Notes: generated from the sequence alone by a model not told the origin. A stretch of DNA of 37,447 bases from Armatimonadota bacterium (GCA_029907315.1 JARYME010000022.1:1-37447); one strand, 5' to 3'; counted from the first letter of the stretch, positions 1-8,449 are shown. Made by a program: numbers and translations.

Positions 1-8
1 CGCGCCAT
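1..8 (-). CDS. rplT: Start of ribosomal protein L20 gene (partial)
   Basis: Only the first codons (ATG GCG CG) lie in the window, at its left edge on the minus strand. They are preceded by GAGG eight bases upstream, a plausible ribosome-binding site. The identity rests on context: infC and rpmI lie immediately upstream in the same direction, the order infC-rpmI-rplT is conserved in most bacteria, and L20 proteins often begin Met-Ala/Pro-Arg. The rest of the gene is outside the window. Confidence 0.55.
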
Positions 9-56
9 CTGTTAAACCTCACTATACAGTTTGCTTTTCGGGTTCACAGGGAGAAT

Positions 57-74
57 CGCCGCAGAATTGCGGCG
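57..74 (-). other. Hairpin in the rpmI-rplT spacer
   Basis: A perfect 7-bp stem (CGCCGCA paired with TGCGGCG) with a 4-base loop sits in the 99-bp gap between rpmI and the presumed rplT start. It has no downstream T-run on the minus strand, so it does not look like an intrinsic terminator. In several bacteria L20 represses its own operon by binding leader RNA structures. This hairpin could be such a site or an RNA-processing site, but that is inference. Confidence 0.4.
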
Positions 75-107
75 TAATCACATGTGCAAGATCCTTCTCG
101 TTCGGCC

Positions 108-314
108 TTACACTATCCCCGGAACCAGCCTCTTAATTACGCGCTTTTGCCCGGAAGTCACTGTCGATTTGATGCTCAACCTTCGCTTACCGCTTTTGGT
201 CTTCTTGAGCTTCAAGTGATTCATTCCGGTAGCACCGTGGCGTATTTTACCGCGGCCCGAAACTTCGAACCTTTTAGCAGCAGTCTTGCAAGTTTTTATC
301 TTGGTCTTCGGCAC
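108..314 (-). CDS. rpmI: 50S ribosomal protein L35
   Basis: A 68-residue basic protein of the L35 family, part of the large ribosomal subunit. It shows the family landmarks: an MPK(T/M)K-type start, AAKRF near residue 12, a GKIRHG stretch, and an RRLS-type segment followed by an Arg/Lys-rich C-terminus ending near RLVPGIV. Length is normal (about 65 aa). The start is GTG at 314, chosen because it gives the conserved N-terminus and has AGAGG eight bases upstream. The gene lies 21 bp downstream of infC and upstream of rplT, the classic IF3-L35-L20 operon. Expression is probably coupled to infC through the shared promoter at 964-993. Confidence 0.96.
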   Translation of the reverse strand: MPKTKIKTCKTAAKRFEVSGRGKIRHGATGMNHLKLKKTKSGKRRLSIKSTVTSGQKRVIKRLVPGIV

Positions 315-335
315 TTTTCTTACCTCTCCCCTAAC

Positions 336-911
336 CTAACTGGATTCTTCACCCGGTTGCTCGCCCTGCGTTTTTCGCGGCGCACCCTTGCGTTCAGCAA
401 CCGGCGCCAGGACCATAGTCATCATTCTCCCTTCCATTTGGGCCGGTCTTTCTACAGTCCCCACTCCGGCACCTACGACCGCATCGACCATTTGCTGCAA
501 GGCTTTCTCCGCGAATTCCGGGTGTGTGTACTCTCGACTGCGGAATATAACCGTAACCTTGACCTTGTGTCCCTGTTTCAGGAACTTTATGGTGTTGTTT
601 ATTTTGAATTGCAAGTCGTGTTCGTCAGTTTTCGGCCGCAATCGAATGCCCTTCATCTCGGACATCCTCTGTTTGCGCTGGACCTCGCGCTCCCGCTTGC
701 TTTGTTCATACTTGAACTTGCCGTAATCCATTACTCGGCACACGGGAGGATTCGCATTTGCGGCAACCTCGATGAGGTCCAGACCCTTCGATCTGGCGAA
801 CTCTAGGGCTTCTCGTAGCGGCACGATCCCGACCTGGGAACCGTTCTCGTCGATGAGCCTTACTTCCCGCGCTCGGATGCGTTCGTTAACCCTCAGGTCC
901 TTGAGTATAAT
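336..911 (-). CDS. infC: Translation initiation factor IF-3, AUU start codon
   Basis: IF-3 binds the 30S subunit, discriminates against non-canonical start codons and keeps subunits apart. Reading upstream of the GTG at 824, the frame stays open back to a stop at 915-917 and encodes the conserved IF-3 N-terminus (LRVNERIRAREVRLIDENGS, then VGIVPLREALE). No ATG, GTG or TTG lies in that extension at the right place. The best start is ATT at 909-911, six bases after a GGGGT core in GGGGTGAT, which gives a normal 191 aa. AUU initiation of infC is known in E. coli as an autoregulatory device because IF-3 rejects AUU. The C-terminal domain holds PPVCRVMDYGKFKYEQ and the KQGHKVKVTVIFR segment. A nine-codon ATG reading frame overlaps the start out of frame (886-915). 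Confidence 0.95.
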   Translation of the reverse strand: MILKDLRVNERIRAREVRLIDENGSQVGIVPLREALEFARSKGLDLIEVAANANPPVCRVMDYGKFKYEQSKREREVQRKQRMSEMKGIRLRPKTDEHDLQFKINNTIKFLKQGHKVKVTVIFRSREYTHPEFAEKALQQMVDAVVGAGVGTVERPAQMEGRMMTMVLAPVAERKGAPRKTQGEQPGEESS

Positions 912-963
912 GCATCACCCCAACTTTATTCCCGTATCGCAATGCTCAGACGGGTCGACCCCC

Positions 964-993
964 AGTATATCGCACAAGCCACCACAATGTCAA
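964..993 (-). promoter_or_regulatory. Sigma-70-type promoter of infC-rpmI-rplT
   Basis: On the minus strand there is a perfect -35 TTGACA (988-993), an 18-bp spacer and a -10 TATACT (964-969). Transcription would start near 957, leaving a leader of about 45 bases before the AUU start. The leader contains a GGGTCGACCC palindrome. The promoter lies between vanW and infC, so the translation operon need not depend on read-through from cysE-cysS-vanW. Confidence 0.8.
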
Positions 994-1013
994 ATATCTC
1001 GCGACAAACAGCC

Positions 1014-2453
1014 TCATTCAAGTCTTGAACCCGTATCAGGATGCGAAAGTGCGGGTGCAGCCGAAGTGACGCTTTGCGCTTGCGTGCCGCGGCCCACACC
1101 GACAGCTATTACTGTGTCCTGAGGCTGGTAGCGATCTCGCGAAACAATCTCGGTAATGCTTTTGCCGTCTGGAAACGTAATCTTGCGGTAGACGGTTACC
1201 GAGACACCACTCGACCCCTTCTCTATAATTTTGCGCACACCCGGCGAAAGCGAAGGGTCTTCAATGACTCGGCTGCCTGCTGGTATTCTTCTTGATTCGG
1301 AAGCGTATACTTTGACCGTTTTCCTGTCCGCCGGCGAACCATAGATCGCCACAGTCAAACGGCTTCCCACCACCTGCGAGATTATGGCAACCGGAGCGGA
1401 GTTTGTATTTTGGAACTTGAAATCCAACAAGCCGTACACAACCGTCGCGTCTCGCCCCGGACCTACATAGGGCACAAGCCGCGAATGGTGGCTCCGTTCA
1501 ATAATTTTCAACCCAGCCAATAAGACTGCGTTGTACAGGGTGCTGGACACTTGGCAAACCCCGCCGCCGATCCCTTCCTCAAGCTTGCCTCGCACAAAAA
1601 TCTGTGCCGGTCTGAAGCCACGTGCTGCCAGCCGTGGACCTATGGTATCGTTGGCGGAAAAGACCATCCCGGGCTTTATTATGACTCCGTTGATAGCATT
1701 GGCTGCCAAACGGAGATTGTGCGTTCGCTCGACCTTTGCGGGGTTGAAAAATGTAGTAAAACTGGCAAGCGGAACAGTGATGCCTGAGGCATCAGCCGCG
1801 GTAACATCGGGTTTGTCAGCCTCAACCGGCAACGAGATCGACACCGCTCCCAAAGCAACCCGCGACTTGATGATCTGAACCGACTTATCGATATCGAGCT
1901 TTATCCCACATTCGTCCGGCACAACTTCAAGCCGACCGCTAACCACCTTAAGTCGCGCATCCTTATGAGGCCGATCAACCCTACGCGCTAAGGATCTGAC
2001 TACCCGACGAAGTACAACCTCGTCCGCGCGCATGCCCGCGGATATGTGTTTCCCCAAACCCCACGGTGTAAGAACGCAAACAGCGCGATTGATAACACTC
2101 CCTTCTCGGCCGACACGATAAGCGCGATCCAGCAATGAGTCCACCGATACACTAAAACCCAGATCAGACAGAGAACTCGTCCATCTTGAATCCAAAGCAA
2201 CCAGGGTTATACGTCTTTTGAGTTGGAGATCCGCCCAGCGTTCGAGTGCAACTCTTGCTTGATTTCGCGGTAGACCGCCGATTCGCACGCCGGACACCGT
2301 CACGTCTCGGCAAATGTGGTCACTTCGTTGGAAGGACAGAACTATCGCGGCGGCACACAACACTGCCGCGCTTAAAAGGGCCGCGATACAGAGACCAGTG
2401 CGAACGAGTTTACGTCTCACCTTCCGTTCACCAGCTAACGAATGCGCCTCCAA
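1014..2453 (-). CDS. VanW family protein with N-terminal membrane anchor
   Basis: A 479-residue protein with a basic N-terminus and one hydrophobic segment (about residues 18-40), so probably membrane-anchored with the bulk outside the cytoplasm. The middle region resembles the putative peptidoglycan-binding domain that precedes VanW in YoaR-like proteins. The VanW core is clear: FSANDTIGPR, GGGVCQVSSTLYNA and ERSHHSRLVPYVGPGRDATV. The C-terminal 80 residues look like a G5 domain, a cell-wall-associated beta fold. VanW domains occur in some glycopeptide-resistance clusters, but most copies, including this one, have no demonstrated link to resistance; a cell-wall role is inferred. The start is uncertain. 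TTG at 2453 overlaps cysS by 19 bp; GTG at 2423, 11 bp after the cysS stop, would also keep the membrane segment. Confidence 0.88.
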   Translation of the reverse strand: MEAHSLAGERKVRRKLVRTGLCIAALLSAAVLCAAAIVLSFQRSDHICRDVTVSGVRIGGLPRNQARVALERWADLQLKRRITLVALDSRWTSSLSDLGFSVSVDSLLDRAYRVGREGSVINRAVCVLTPWGLGKHISAGMRADEVVLRRVVRSLARRVDRPHKDARLKVVSGRLEVVPDECGIKLDIDKSVQIIKSRVALGAVSISLPVEADKPDVTAADASGITVPLASFTTFFNPAKVERTHNLRLAANAINGVIIKPGMVFSANDTIGPRLAARGFRPAQIFVRGKLEEGIGGGVCQVSSTLYNAVLLAGLKIIERSHHSRLVPYVGPGRDATVVYGLLDFKFQNTNSAPVAIISQVVGSRLTVAIYGSPADRKTVKVYASESRRIPAGSRVIEDPSLSPGVRKIIEKGSSGVSVTVYRKITFPDGKSITEIVSRDRYQPQDTVIAVGVGRGTQAQSVTSAAPALSHPDTGSRLE

Positions 2454-3862
2454 AGTGTGCCGCTGGGGGTATCCTCCAGCACGATTCCTTGTTCGGCGAG
2501 CTGGTTTCTAATCTCGTCCGCTCGCGCCCAGTTCCGAGCTTTTCGTGCTTCTTCTCTTTCCTTGATAAGTGCTTTTACAACAGCATCGACGTCAACAGCA
2601 GCCTCAGCCGCCTCGCGCAGTTTAAGTCCCAACACTCTATCGAAGTCGTACAGCGCCGGCAGAACGCCGTACTCCTTGCGAGTCTCTGCCTCTCTGATCA
2701 TCTCCGAAACAGCTGCCATGGCCTGAGGCATGTTCAGATCGTCTTCAATCGCGGATCGAAACCGATCTCGGTATGTTTGAACCCACGGCGGCTCCTCGCC
2801 TCCTACTTGCAGTGCACGGGCAGCAAACTGCTTGAGTGAAGCGTAGCCCGCTGCTGCTGCATCCATTGATTCCCAGGTGAAGCGCAACTTTTGCCTGTAA
2901 TGAGCCATCAGACAAGCATACCGGTATGCCAGCGGATCGTAGCCTTTGTCCAGCAGGGTTTGAAGCGTAATGAAATTACCCTCCGACTTCCCCATTCGCC
3001 GCTCTTCATCACTCCCGTTTTGGCTGCCGACAACTAGAAAAGCTCCATGCATCCAGAAACGTACAAACTGCTTTCCGGTCGCGGCTTCACTTTGAGCAAT
3101 CTCATTTGGGTGATGCACCCAAATGTGATCCTCACCACCGGTATGTATGTCCAAGGTCTCCCCAAGGTACTTCATAGCCATTGCGGAGCACTCAATGTGC
3201 CAACCGGGAAAACCTACACCCCAAGGAGACTCCCAACGCATGATGTGGTTCTTGAACCGCCCCACGGCTTTGAACCACAGAGCGAAATCCGCAGGATGTC
3301 TTTTCTGCGGGTCTTCTTGTACTTCCTCGCGAGCCCCTATTACCTTTTGTTCCAACGGCTGCCGCGTGAACTCCGTATACTTCGGAAAGGTGCTGATGTC
3401 AAAATAAACCGCCTGATCAGTCTCGTATGCGTGCCCTCGCTCCATCAAACGCTGAATAAGCGCGATCATTTCAGGAATATGCTCGGTGGCACGGCATATG
3501 ACTTTCGGCTTCTCGATGTTTAGCAACTCCAGATCGCGCCAGAATGCTTCCTCGTAGAAGCGGGCTATCTCCCATATGTCCTTGCCCGCTTCACGCGCAC
3601 CCTTTTCCATTTTGTCTTCGCCTTCGTCGGCATCGGAGGTAAGATGCCCGACGTCGGTAACGTTCATCACGTGAAGAACTTCATAGCCTTCATACTCTAG
3701 GGTTCTGCGAAGGATATCCGAGAATATGTAGGTACGGAGGTTACCTATGTGCGCGTAGTTGTAGACAGTCAGTCCGCAGGAGTACATGCGCACGATCCCA
3801 GGCTCCAAAGGCTGGAATACTTCTTTGCGCCGAGTTAAGGTGTTGTACAAGCTAAGAGCCAT
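2435..3862 (-). CDS. cysS: Cysteinyl-tRNA synthetase
   Basis: Charges tRNA-Cys with cysteine in the cytoplasm; class I synthetase, 475 aa, normal length. Zinc ligands are recognisable at C29 (MYSCG), C225 (WHIEC), H250/H251 and E254 (VHHPNEIAQSE). The HIGH signature appears as HIGN (38-41) and the KMSKS loop as RMGKS (289-293). Both are variants of consensus but keep the key His and Lys. The ATG shares one base with the cysE stop (TAATG), implying translational coupling. The protein therefore sits with serine acetyltransferase, which supplies the cysteine precursor, a pairing common in Firmicutes and other bacteria. Confidence 0.96.
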   Translation of the reverse strand: MALSLYNTLTRRKEVFQPLEPGIVRMYSCGLTVYNYAHIGNLRTYIFSDILRRTLEYEGYEVLHVMNVTDVGHLTSDADEGEDKMEKGAREAGKDIWEIARFYEEAFWRDLELLNIEKPKVICRATEHIPEMIALIQRLMERGHAYETDQAVYFDISTFPKYTEFTRQPLEQKVIGAREEVQEDPQKRHPADFALWFKAVGRFKNHIMRWESPWGVGFPGWHIECSAMAMKYLGETLDIHTGGEDHIWVHHPNEIAQSEAATGKQFVRFWMHGAFLVVGSQNGSDEERRMGKSEGNFITLQTLLDKGYDPLAYRYACLMAHYRQKLRFTWESMDAAAAGYASLKQFAARALQVGGEEPPWVQTYRDRFRSAIEDDLNMPQAMAAVSEMIREAETRKEYGVLPALYDFDRVLGLKLREAAEAAVDVDAVVKALIKEREEARKARNWARADEIRNQLAEQGIVLEDTPSGTLWRRIR

Positions 3863-4503
3863 TATGCTTTTCCCTCAAGCTTTCTTACCCGCGCCTCCAA
3901 CTCCTCGATCTTCCGAACAAGACACCGCATCATTTCACCTTCAGGATCCAAATCCCTACCGTGGGTCAGCGGCTCCTCCTGCACCCGTTTCCCGTCCTGG
4001 ACCACAATTCTTCCGGGATTGCCAACCACGACACAGTTCGGCGGCACGTCCTTCAGTACTACAGCATTCGCACCCACTTTGACGTTATCCCCCAGCGTGA
4101 TAGCGCCAAGAACTTTTGCTCCCGCGCCTACTACGACGTTGTTGCCAAGTGTCGGATGACGTTTTTTCTTTTCCAAGCTGACACCACCCAGGGTCACGCC
4201 GTGGTACAAGAGGCAGTTGTCGCCGATTTCGGCAGTCTCACCAATGACCACTCCCATGCCGTGGTCGATAAAGAACCCCTTTCCGATCTTAGCTCCGGGA
4301 TGAATCTCGATACCGGTGAAGAATCTGTTGATTTGGGATATAAGCCGCGCAATGAATTTCAGGTTATGACGCCACAGGAAATGCGCTATCCTATGCCAGA
4401 TGATCGCGTGCAGGCCGGCGTAAGTCAGCACCTCCAACGCGTTGCGCGCTGCAGGGTCGTTACGAAAAACAGCCCGCCAGTCTTCACGAAGGGTTTCAAA
4501 CAT
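3862..4503 (-). CDS. cysE: Serine O-acetyltransferase
   Basis: Makes O-acetylserine from serine and acetyl-CoA, the first step of cysteine synthesis. The 213-residue protein has a helical N-terminal part (about 1-60) and a left-handed beta-helix of hexapeptide repeats (about 65-165). The signature [19 protein letters not shown] contains the catalytic His-Asp region, and [18 protein letters not shown] and [13 protein letters not shown] follow. It has the shorter architecture of the Bacillus/cyanobacterial type rather than the longer E. coli type. The last 50 residues end in a short predicted coiled coil ([14 protein letters not shown]), perhaps an oligomerisation element. First gene of cysE-cysS-vanW, with a promoter at 4594-4623. 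I saw no T-box motif in its leader of about 85 bases. Confidence 0.95.
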   Translation of the reverse strand: MFETLREDWRAVFRNDPAARNALEVLTYAGLHAIIWHRIAHFLWRHNLKFIARLISQINRFFTGIEIHPGAKIGKGFFIDHGMGVVIGETAEIGDNCLLYHGVTLGGVSLEKKKRHPTLGNNVVVGAGAKVLGAITLGDNVKVGANAVVLKDVPPNCVVVGNPGRIVVQDGKRVQEEPLTHGRDLDPEGEMMRCLVRKIEELEARVRKLEGKA

Positions 4504-4803
4504 AGGGCTCAGTCAAGATGCAGACAAACAAATCCTCAACGCCGACGCTGTGAGCCTGAAGCTGTTGGTCGAGCAACAAAAGCCTACTTCACGAGTATAC
4601 CATAGACCGCCTCGAACTGACAAACCTTGCACACCGTAACGCTCGGTTCCCGCAACACATCGACTCAGCACATTTGACAACAAGTATGGTTTCCGATCGG
4701 ATTAGCTCTTATCCGAATCTGGGAAAACAGTATGTGAGAAGGTTTATCGCTTTTAATCATCTAAAATACACGCAACTACTAAGGCACGCAAGGGGTAACA
4801 AAG
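4504..4803 (+). other. Divergent intergenic region cysE / phosphoribosyltransferase
   Basis: Three hundred bases without a supported gene. It holds the cysE promoter described separately. On the plus strand a perfect TTGACA (4674-4679) has only a poor -10 (TCGGAT) 17 bp on. A second A/T-rich stretch has TAAAAT near 4762 without a good -35, so the plus-strand promoter is not settled. A small inverted repeat (CGGAT, 8-base loop, ATCCG) lies around 4698-4715 and could be an operator. No RNA gene or riboswitch was recognised. Confidence 0.5.
4594..4623 (-). promoter_or_regulatory. Promoter of cysE-cysS-vanW
   Basis: Minus strand: -35 TTGTCA (4618-4623), 18-bp spacer, -10 TATACT (4594-4599) with an extended TG one base upstream of the -10. 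Predicted start near 4587, giving a leader of about 85 bases before the cysE ATG. Confidence 0.65.
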
Positions 4804-5475
4804 TTGTCCACGCGCTGCATATACGAACCTTTCGAAAACCGGAGCGAAGCAGGTGCTCTGCTGGCAAAAGCTCTTGAGCACTACAAGGGAACAGACACAC
4901 TGGTCATGGCAATACCTCGCGGGGGAGTTGTGGTGGGTTACGAGGTAGCCACACGGCTTAAACTTGATCTAGACGTAATTGTCCCTCGAAAGATCCCCGC
5001 CCCTGGGCAAGAAGAATTAGCAATAGGCGCGGTGGCCAGCTGGGGCAATCATGACATCATCTTCGACGAACACGCGGTCAGGTTCTTGGGCATTTCCGAA
5101 GAATACATACGGCAGCAAGCTGAGGCACAACTTGCAGAAGTCAACAGGCGTCTATTGGCGTATAGAGGCACCAACCAACCGCCTGATGTCAAGAACCGCA
5201 ATGTTATACTCGTGGACGACGGCATTGCTACCGGCTACACAACCCGCGCGGCGATAATCGCTCTAAAAAGGCTACAAGCAGACCGTGTTGTGTTAGCAGT
5301 TCCGGTTGGCCCTCCGGAATCGGTTGAAGCCCTTCGACCCTACGTCGACGAACTGGTTTGTCTGCGAACTCCTTCTCCATTCCTAGCAGTCGGATACTGG
5401 TACAGGGACTTCAGGCAAACCACTGATGCGGAGGTCATCGAACTACTCGAAAAAGCTCGGTCAACACCAAAGTAG
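4804..5475 (+). CDS. Phosphoribosyltransferase family protein
   Basis: A 223-residue type I phosphoribosyltransferase-fold protein. The PRPP-binding motif is VILVDDGIATGYT (around residues 137-149), with the two acidic residues and the GxTT-type loop. Upstream, AIPRGGVVVGYEVA and VPRKIPAPGQEELAIGAV match a widespread family of stand-alone predicted phosphoribosyltransferases that also occur fused to hydrolases. The true substrate is unknown for this family. The start is TTG at 4804, supported by AAGGGG eight bases upstream and by the predicted N-terminal strand-helix. It stands alone: divergent from cysE and convergent with lon, 76 bp away, with no obvious terminator between them. Confidence 0.85.
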   Translation: MSTRCIYEPFENRSEAGALLAKALEHYKGTDTLVMAIPRGGVVVGYEVATRLKLDLDVIVPRKIPAPGQEELAIGAVASWGNHDIIFDEHAVRFLGISEEYIRQQAEAQLAEVNRRLLAYRGTNQPPDVKNRNVILVDDGIATGYTTRAAIIALKRLQADRVVLAVPVGPPESVEALRPYVDELVCLRTPSPFLAVGYWYRDFRQTTDAEVIELLEKARSTPK

Positions 5476-5551
5476 ATTGACCACTACGCGGCAACTTACG
5501 CGCGAATGAAACAGATATACGGTGATCAACCCACTGATACAAAGAGGCGTC

Positions 5552-7999
5552 CTACTGGCCGCGACCAGCCTGTGACCGCTTAGACTTCTTGCCGTCTGGT
5601 TCTAGCGCAAGCGCCAGAACCTGGGCTACCGAGTCCACATATTCGATCTTCATCGAATTGCGGACGTTGGCAGGAACGTCTTCTTCTACGTCTTTCTTAT
5701 TATCCTTCGGGATTATGACTGTTTCTACTCCGGCACGCCTAGCTGCTAGTATCTTCTCTTTGATGCCGCCAACGGGCAAAACCTTACCGCGCAACGTGAT
5801 CTCACCGGTCATAGCGGTCCGCGGTTTAACTCTTCGCCCCGACAACAGCGAGGCAAGCGCCGTGACCATTGTAACTCCTGCAGACGGACCGTCCTTAGGT
5901 ATGGCTCCAGCCGGCACGTGCAGATGAATATCGTACTTGGAGTAGAAATCTTCGGGTATTCCAAGCTCCTTTGCGTGAGCCCTCACGTAGCTCAAAGCCG
6001 CCTGAGCCGATTCTTTCATTACTTCACCGAGCTGACCTGTTATCACCAACTGCTTTCCGCCGGGCATTTGGGTAGCTTCGACAAACAGGACGTCGCCGCC
6101 GACAGGCGTCCACGCCAAACCTACCGCAACGCCGGGTTCGTTGGTTCTGTCTTCAAGTTCCTCGAAAGTATATCTCGGAACACCAAGGTACTCTCGGACT
6201 TTTCTGACGTCGACCCTAACAGGCTGCGTGCGGCCCTCAGCGAACTCCCTAGCCGTCTTGCGGCACACAGCGGCAATCTGCCTCTCTAGATTACGCACAC
6301 CCGCTTCGCGAGTGTATCCTCGTATTATCTCGACCACAGCCCGCTTGGTAAAGGTTATGTGCTCGCCCTTCTTTAGACCGTGCTCATCAAGTTGCTTCGG
6401 GATCAAATGCCGGCGAGCAATCTCTAGCTTCTCCTCTTCCGTGTATCCGGCAAGCTCCAACACCTCCATGCGGTCGCGCAACGGCGGAAGAATAGTATCA
6501 AGTACGTTAGCCGTGGTGATAAACAAGACTTTCGACAGATCAAAGGTCACTTCCAAGTAGTGATCTCGGAATGTAGAGTTCTGCTCCGGATCCAGTACTT
6601 CCAAAAGTGCAGATGATGGGTCGCCGCGGAAGTCTACCCCGACCTTGTCGATTTCGTCGAGCATGAATACCGGATTATGTGAACCAGCTCGCTTGATCCC
6701 TTGTATTATCTGACCTGGCAGTGCTCCGACGTAGGTTCGTCTGTGACCGCGAATCTCAGCTTCATCGCGTACACCGCCCAGGCTCATGCGAACGAACTTG
6801 CGGCCAAGTGCACGAGCTATCGACTTTCCGAGAGACGTCTTACCTACCCCGGGAGGACCAACGAAGCACAGAATAGGATGTCTGATTTCACCTTCTTGCT
6901 TGAACTTTCTTACCGCAAGGTACTCTAGAATTCTCTCTTTTACTTTCTCCAAGCCGTAGTGGTCTTCGTCGAGTATTCGCCTAACAGTGGGAATGTCCAG
7001 GTTGTCCTCTGTGTAAACGTTCCACGGCAGGCTTATGAGCCAGTCGATATACGTCCGCGCAACCGTGTACTCAGGTGCCGCAGGCGGCATATGGCTCAAC
7101 CTGTCGAGTTCTCGAAGAGCCTCCTTCTCCGCTTCTTCGGGCATTTTTGCTTCGGCTATCTTCGCCCTAAGCTCTTCAATTTCTGCAGTACGTTCATCCG
7201 TCTCACCGAGCTCACGCTGGATAGCCTTCAGCTGTTCGCGCAAGAAATATTCGCGCTGAGTCTTGCCCATTTCCGAATGAACCTGAGACTGAATCTTGCT
7301 GCCCAACTCAAGAACTTCGACTTCTCTCATGAGTATGGCTAGGAGTTTCTTGAGCCGAGCCTTTATGCCCAAGGTTTCCAACAGATCCTGTTTCTCAGGG
7401 ATCGGAATGGGCAGGTGCATAGCAATGGTGTCCGCCAATGCACCCGGTTTGGTAACTACGTTTGCGATATTCTGAAGTTCATCGGGAAGCGTCGGTGTAA
7501 GAGCTACAACCCTCTGAAACGCGGATATGACGTTCCTTCGGAGAGCTTCAAGCTCCATACTTTCGCTCTCCGTCCAGTCCTGAACGTCCGGCAGCTCCTC
7601 GACCTTAGCCCTGATGTAGGGCTCGGTTTGTACAACTTCTTTTATCCGAATTCGCCGCAACCCCTGAACGATAAGCCTTTGATGCTCAGGCAGCCGCAGC
7701 ATTGTATGAATTGCAGCAGCGACCCCGACCTCATAGAGGTCTGAAACTTGAGGATGTTCGACCGAGGGGTCTTTTAAGGTGGTCAACGCGATTATACGGT
7801 TTTCGCTGACTACCGCGTCATCGACCAGCCGCATCGAGCTCTCGCGGGACACAATAAGCGGCATGACCACCATAGGGAACAGCACAGTGTCCTTGATCGG
7901 CAGAACACTGAGCGTATCCGGTATTGATAGGCCCCGCTCAGCCGCGTCGCCTTCCGGCGCAGTTGTCTTCTGCTCTCCCACTTGCGTGTTGGTATCCAT
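5552..7999 (-). CDS. lon: ATP-dependent protease La (Lon)
   Basis: Degrades misfolded and regulatory proteins in the cytoplasm as a hexameric AAA+ serine protease; 815 aa, normal length. The N-terminal substrate-binding domain runs to about residue 220 and a coiled-coil stretch to about 300. The AAA+ module has Walker A GPPGVGKT (381-388) and Walker B FMLDEIDK (445-452). The protease domain has PKDGPSAG with S706 and GGIKEK with K749; the 43-residue spacing of this Ser-Lys dyad matches E. coli Lon. The ATG follows the hsp20 stop with no intervening base, and GAGG lies five bases before it inside hsp20. It is co-transcribed with hsp20, so holdase and protease would be made together under stress. 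Confidence 0.98.
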   Translation of the reverse strand: MDTNTQVGEQKTTAPEGDAAERGLSIPDTLSVLPIKDTVLFPMVVMPLIVSRESSMRLVDDAVVSENRIIALTTLKDPSVEHPQVSDLYEVGVAAAIHTMLRLPEHQRLIVQGLRRIRIKEVVQTEPYIRAKVEELPDVQDWTESESMELEALRRNVISAFQRVVALTPTLPDELQNIANVVTKPGALADTIAMHLPIPIPEKQDLLETLGIKARLKKLLAILMREVEVLELGSKIQSQVHSEMGKTQREYFLREQLKAIQRELGETDERTAEIEELRAKIAEAKMPEEAEKEALRELDRLSHMPPAAPEYTVARTYIDWLISLPWNVYTEDNLDIPTVRRILDEDHYGLEKVKERILEYLAVRKFKQEGEIRHPILCFVGPPGVGKTSLGKSIARALGRKFVRMSLGGVRDEAEIRGHRRTYVGALPGQIIQGIKRAGSHNPVFMLDEIDKVGVDFRGDPSSALLEVLDPEQNSTFRDHYLEVTFDLSKVLFITTANVLDTILPPLRDRMEVLELAGYTEEEKLEIARRHLIPKQLDEHGLKKGEHITFTKRAVVEIIRGYTREAGVRNLERQIAAVCRKTAREFAEGRTQPVRVDVRKVREYLGVPRYTFEELEDRTNEPGVAVGLAWTPVGGDVLFVEATQMPGGKQLVITGQLGEVMKESAQAALSYVRAHAKELGIPEDFYSKYDIHLHVPAGAIPKDGPSAGVTMVTALASLLSGRRVKPRTAMTGEITLRGKVLPVGGIKEKILAARRAGVETVIIPKDNKKDVEEDVPANVRNSMKIEYVDSVAQVLALALEPDGKKSKRSQAGRGQ

Positions 8000-8449
8000 T
8001 TAATCCTCGATCTTGACTTTTCTTGCTATCACTGGTTTCTTGGGCAAGACGACTTTCAGGAAACCGTCCTTGTAAACGGCGGTGAGTTTGTCGCGATCGA
8101 ACTTGACATCCTGCGGCAGCTGAATCACTCTTTCAAACGGGCCGTAGTAAACCTCGAGCTGGTGGTATCGAATCCGCTGGGACTTATCCTCGTCCTGTTC
8201 GGTTCGGGTGCCGCGGATGGTAAGAACCCGGTTGTCTGAAGAAAGTGTGAGTTCTATTTCCCCCGGCTCAAGCCCTGCAATACAAACTTTCACAACGACA
8301 GCGTCTGCAGTCTCGTAGACGTCTGCTCTGGGCGCCCAGACTTCACCAGAAGTACTGGTCAATCTGAACACGTGCAGCAGGAGGTCATCTGAGACGCGCC
8401 GCATCTCACGCTCCAGCTCCTCCACCATATCGTCGTACGACCCGAACAT
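8000..8449 (-). CDS. hsp20: Small heat-shock protein, Hsp20/alpha-crystallin family
   Basis: ATP-independent holdase that binds unfolding proteins and forms oligomers in the cytoplasm. The alpha-crystallin domain spans about residues 40-135 of the 149-residue protein. It contains APRADVYETADAVVVKV, the LPQDVKFDRDKLTAVYKDGF signature and a C-terminal LPKK segment. A longer reading from GTG at 8467 is possible. ATG at 8447-8449 is preferred because AGGGGA sits nine bases upstream, the GTG has no ribosome-binding site, and the GTG would lie only about 13 bases from the predicted transcription start. First gene of hsp20-lon. I saw no CIRCE element in the upstream region. Confidence 0.93.
   Translation of the reverse strand: MFGSYDDMVEELEREMRRVSDDLLLHVFRLTSTSGEVWAPRADVYETADAVVVKVCIAGLEPGEIELTLSSDNRVLTIRGTRTEQDEDKSQRIRYHQLEVYYGPFERVIQLPQDVKFDRDKLTAVYKDGFLKVVLPKKPVIARKVKIED

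Noticed and set aside
84-806. 240-codon plus-strand open frame
   Set aside because: It lies antisense to rpmI and infC, both unmistakable, and resembles no family; it is a shadow frame.
1014-2453. Vancomycin resistance
   Set aside because: Only a VanW domain is present; no vanHAX or vanRS genes. VanW domains are common in non-resistant bacteria.
4504-4593. T-box or other riboswitch before cysE-cysS
   Set aside because: No AGGGTGGNACCGCG-type antiterminator motif and no terminator pair is present in the leader.
4674-4702. Strong promoter for the phosphoribosyltransferase gene
   Set aside because: The -35 TTGACA is perfect, but the -10 TCGGAT matches only three of six bases; kept as a note in the intergenic entry.
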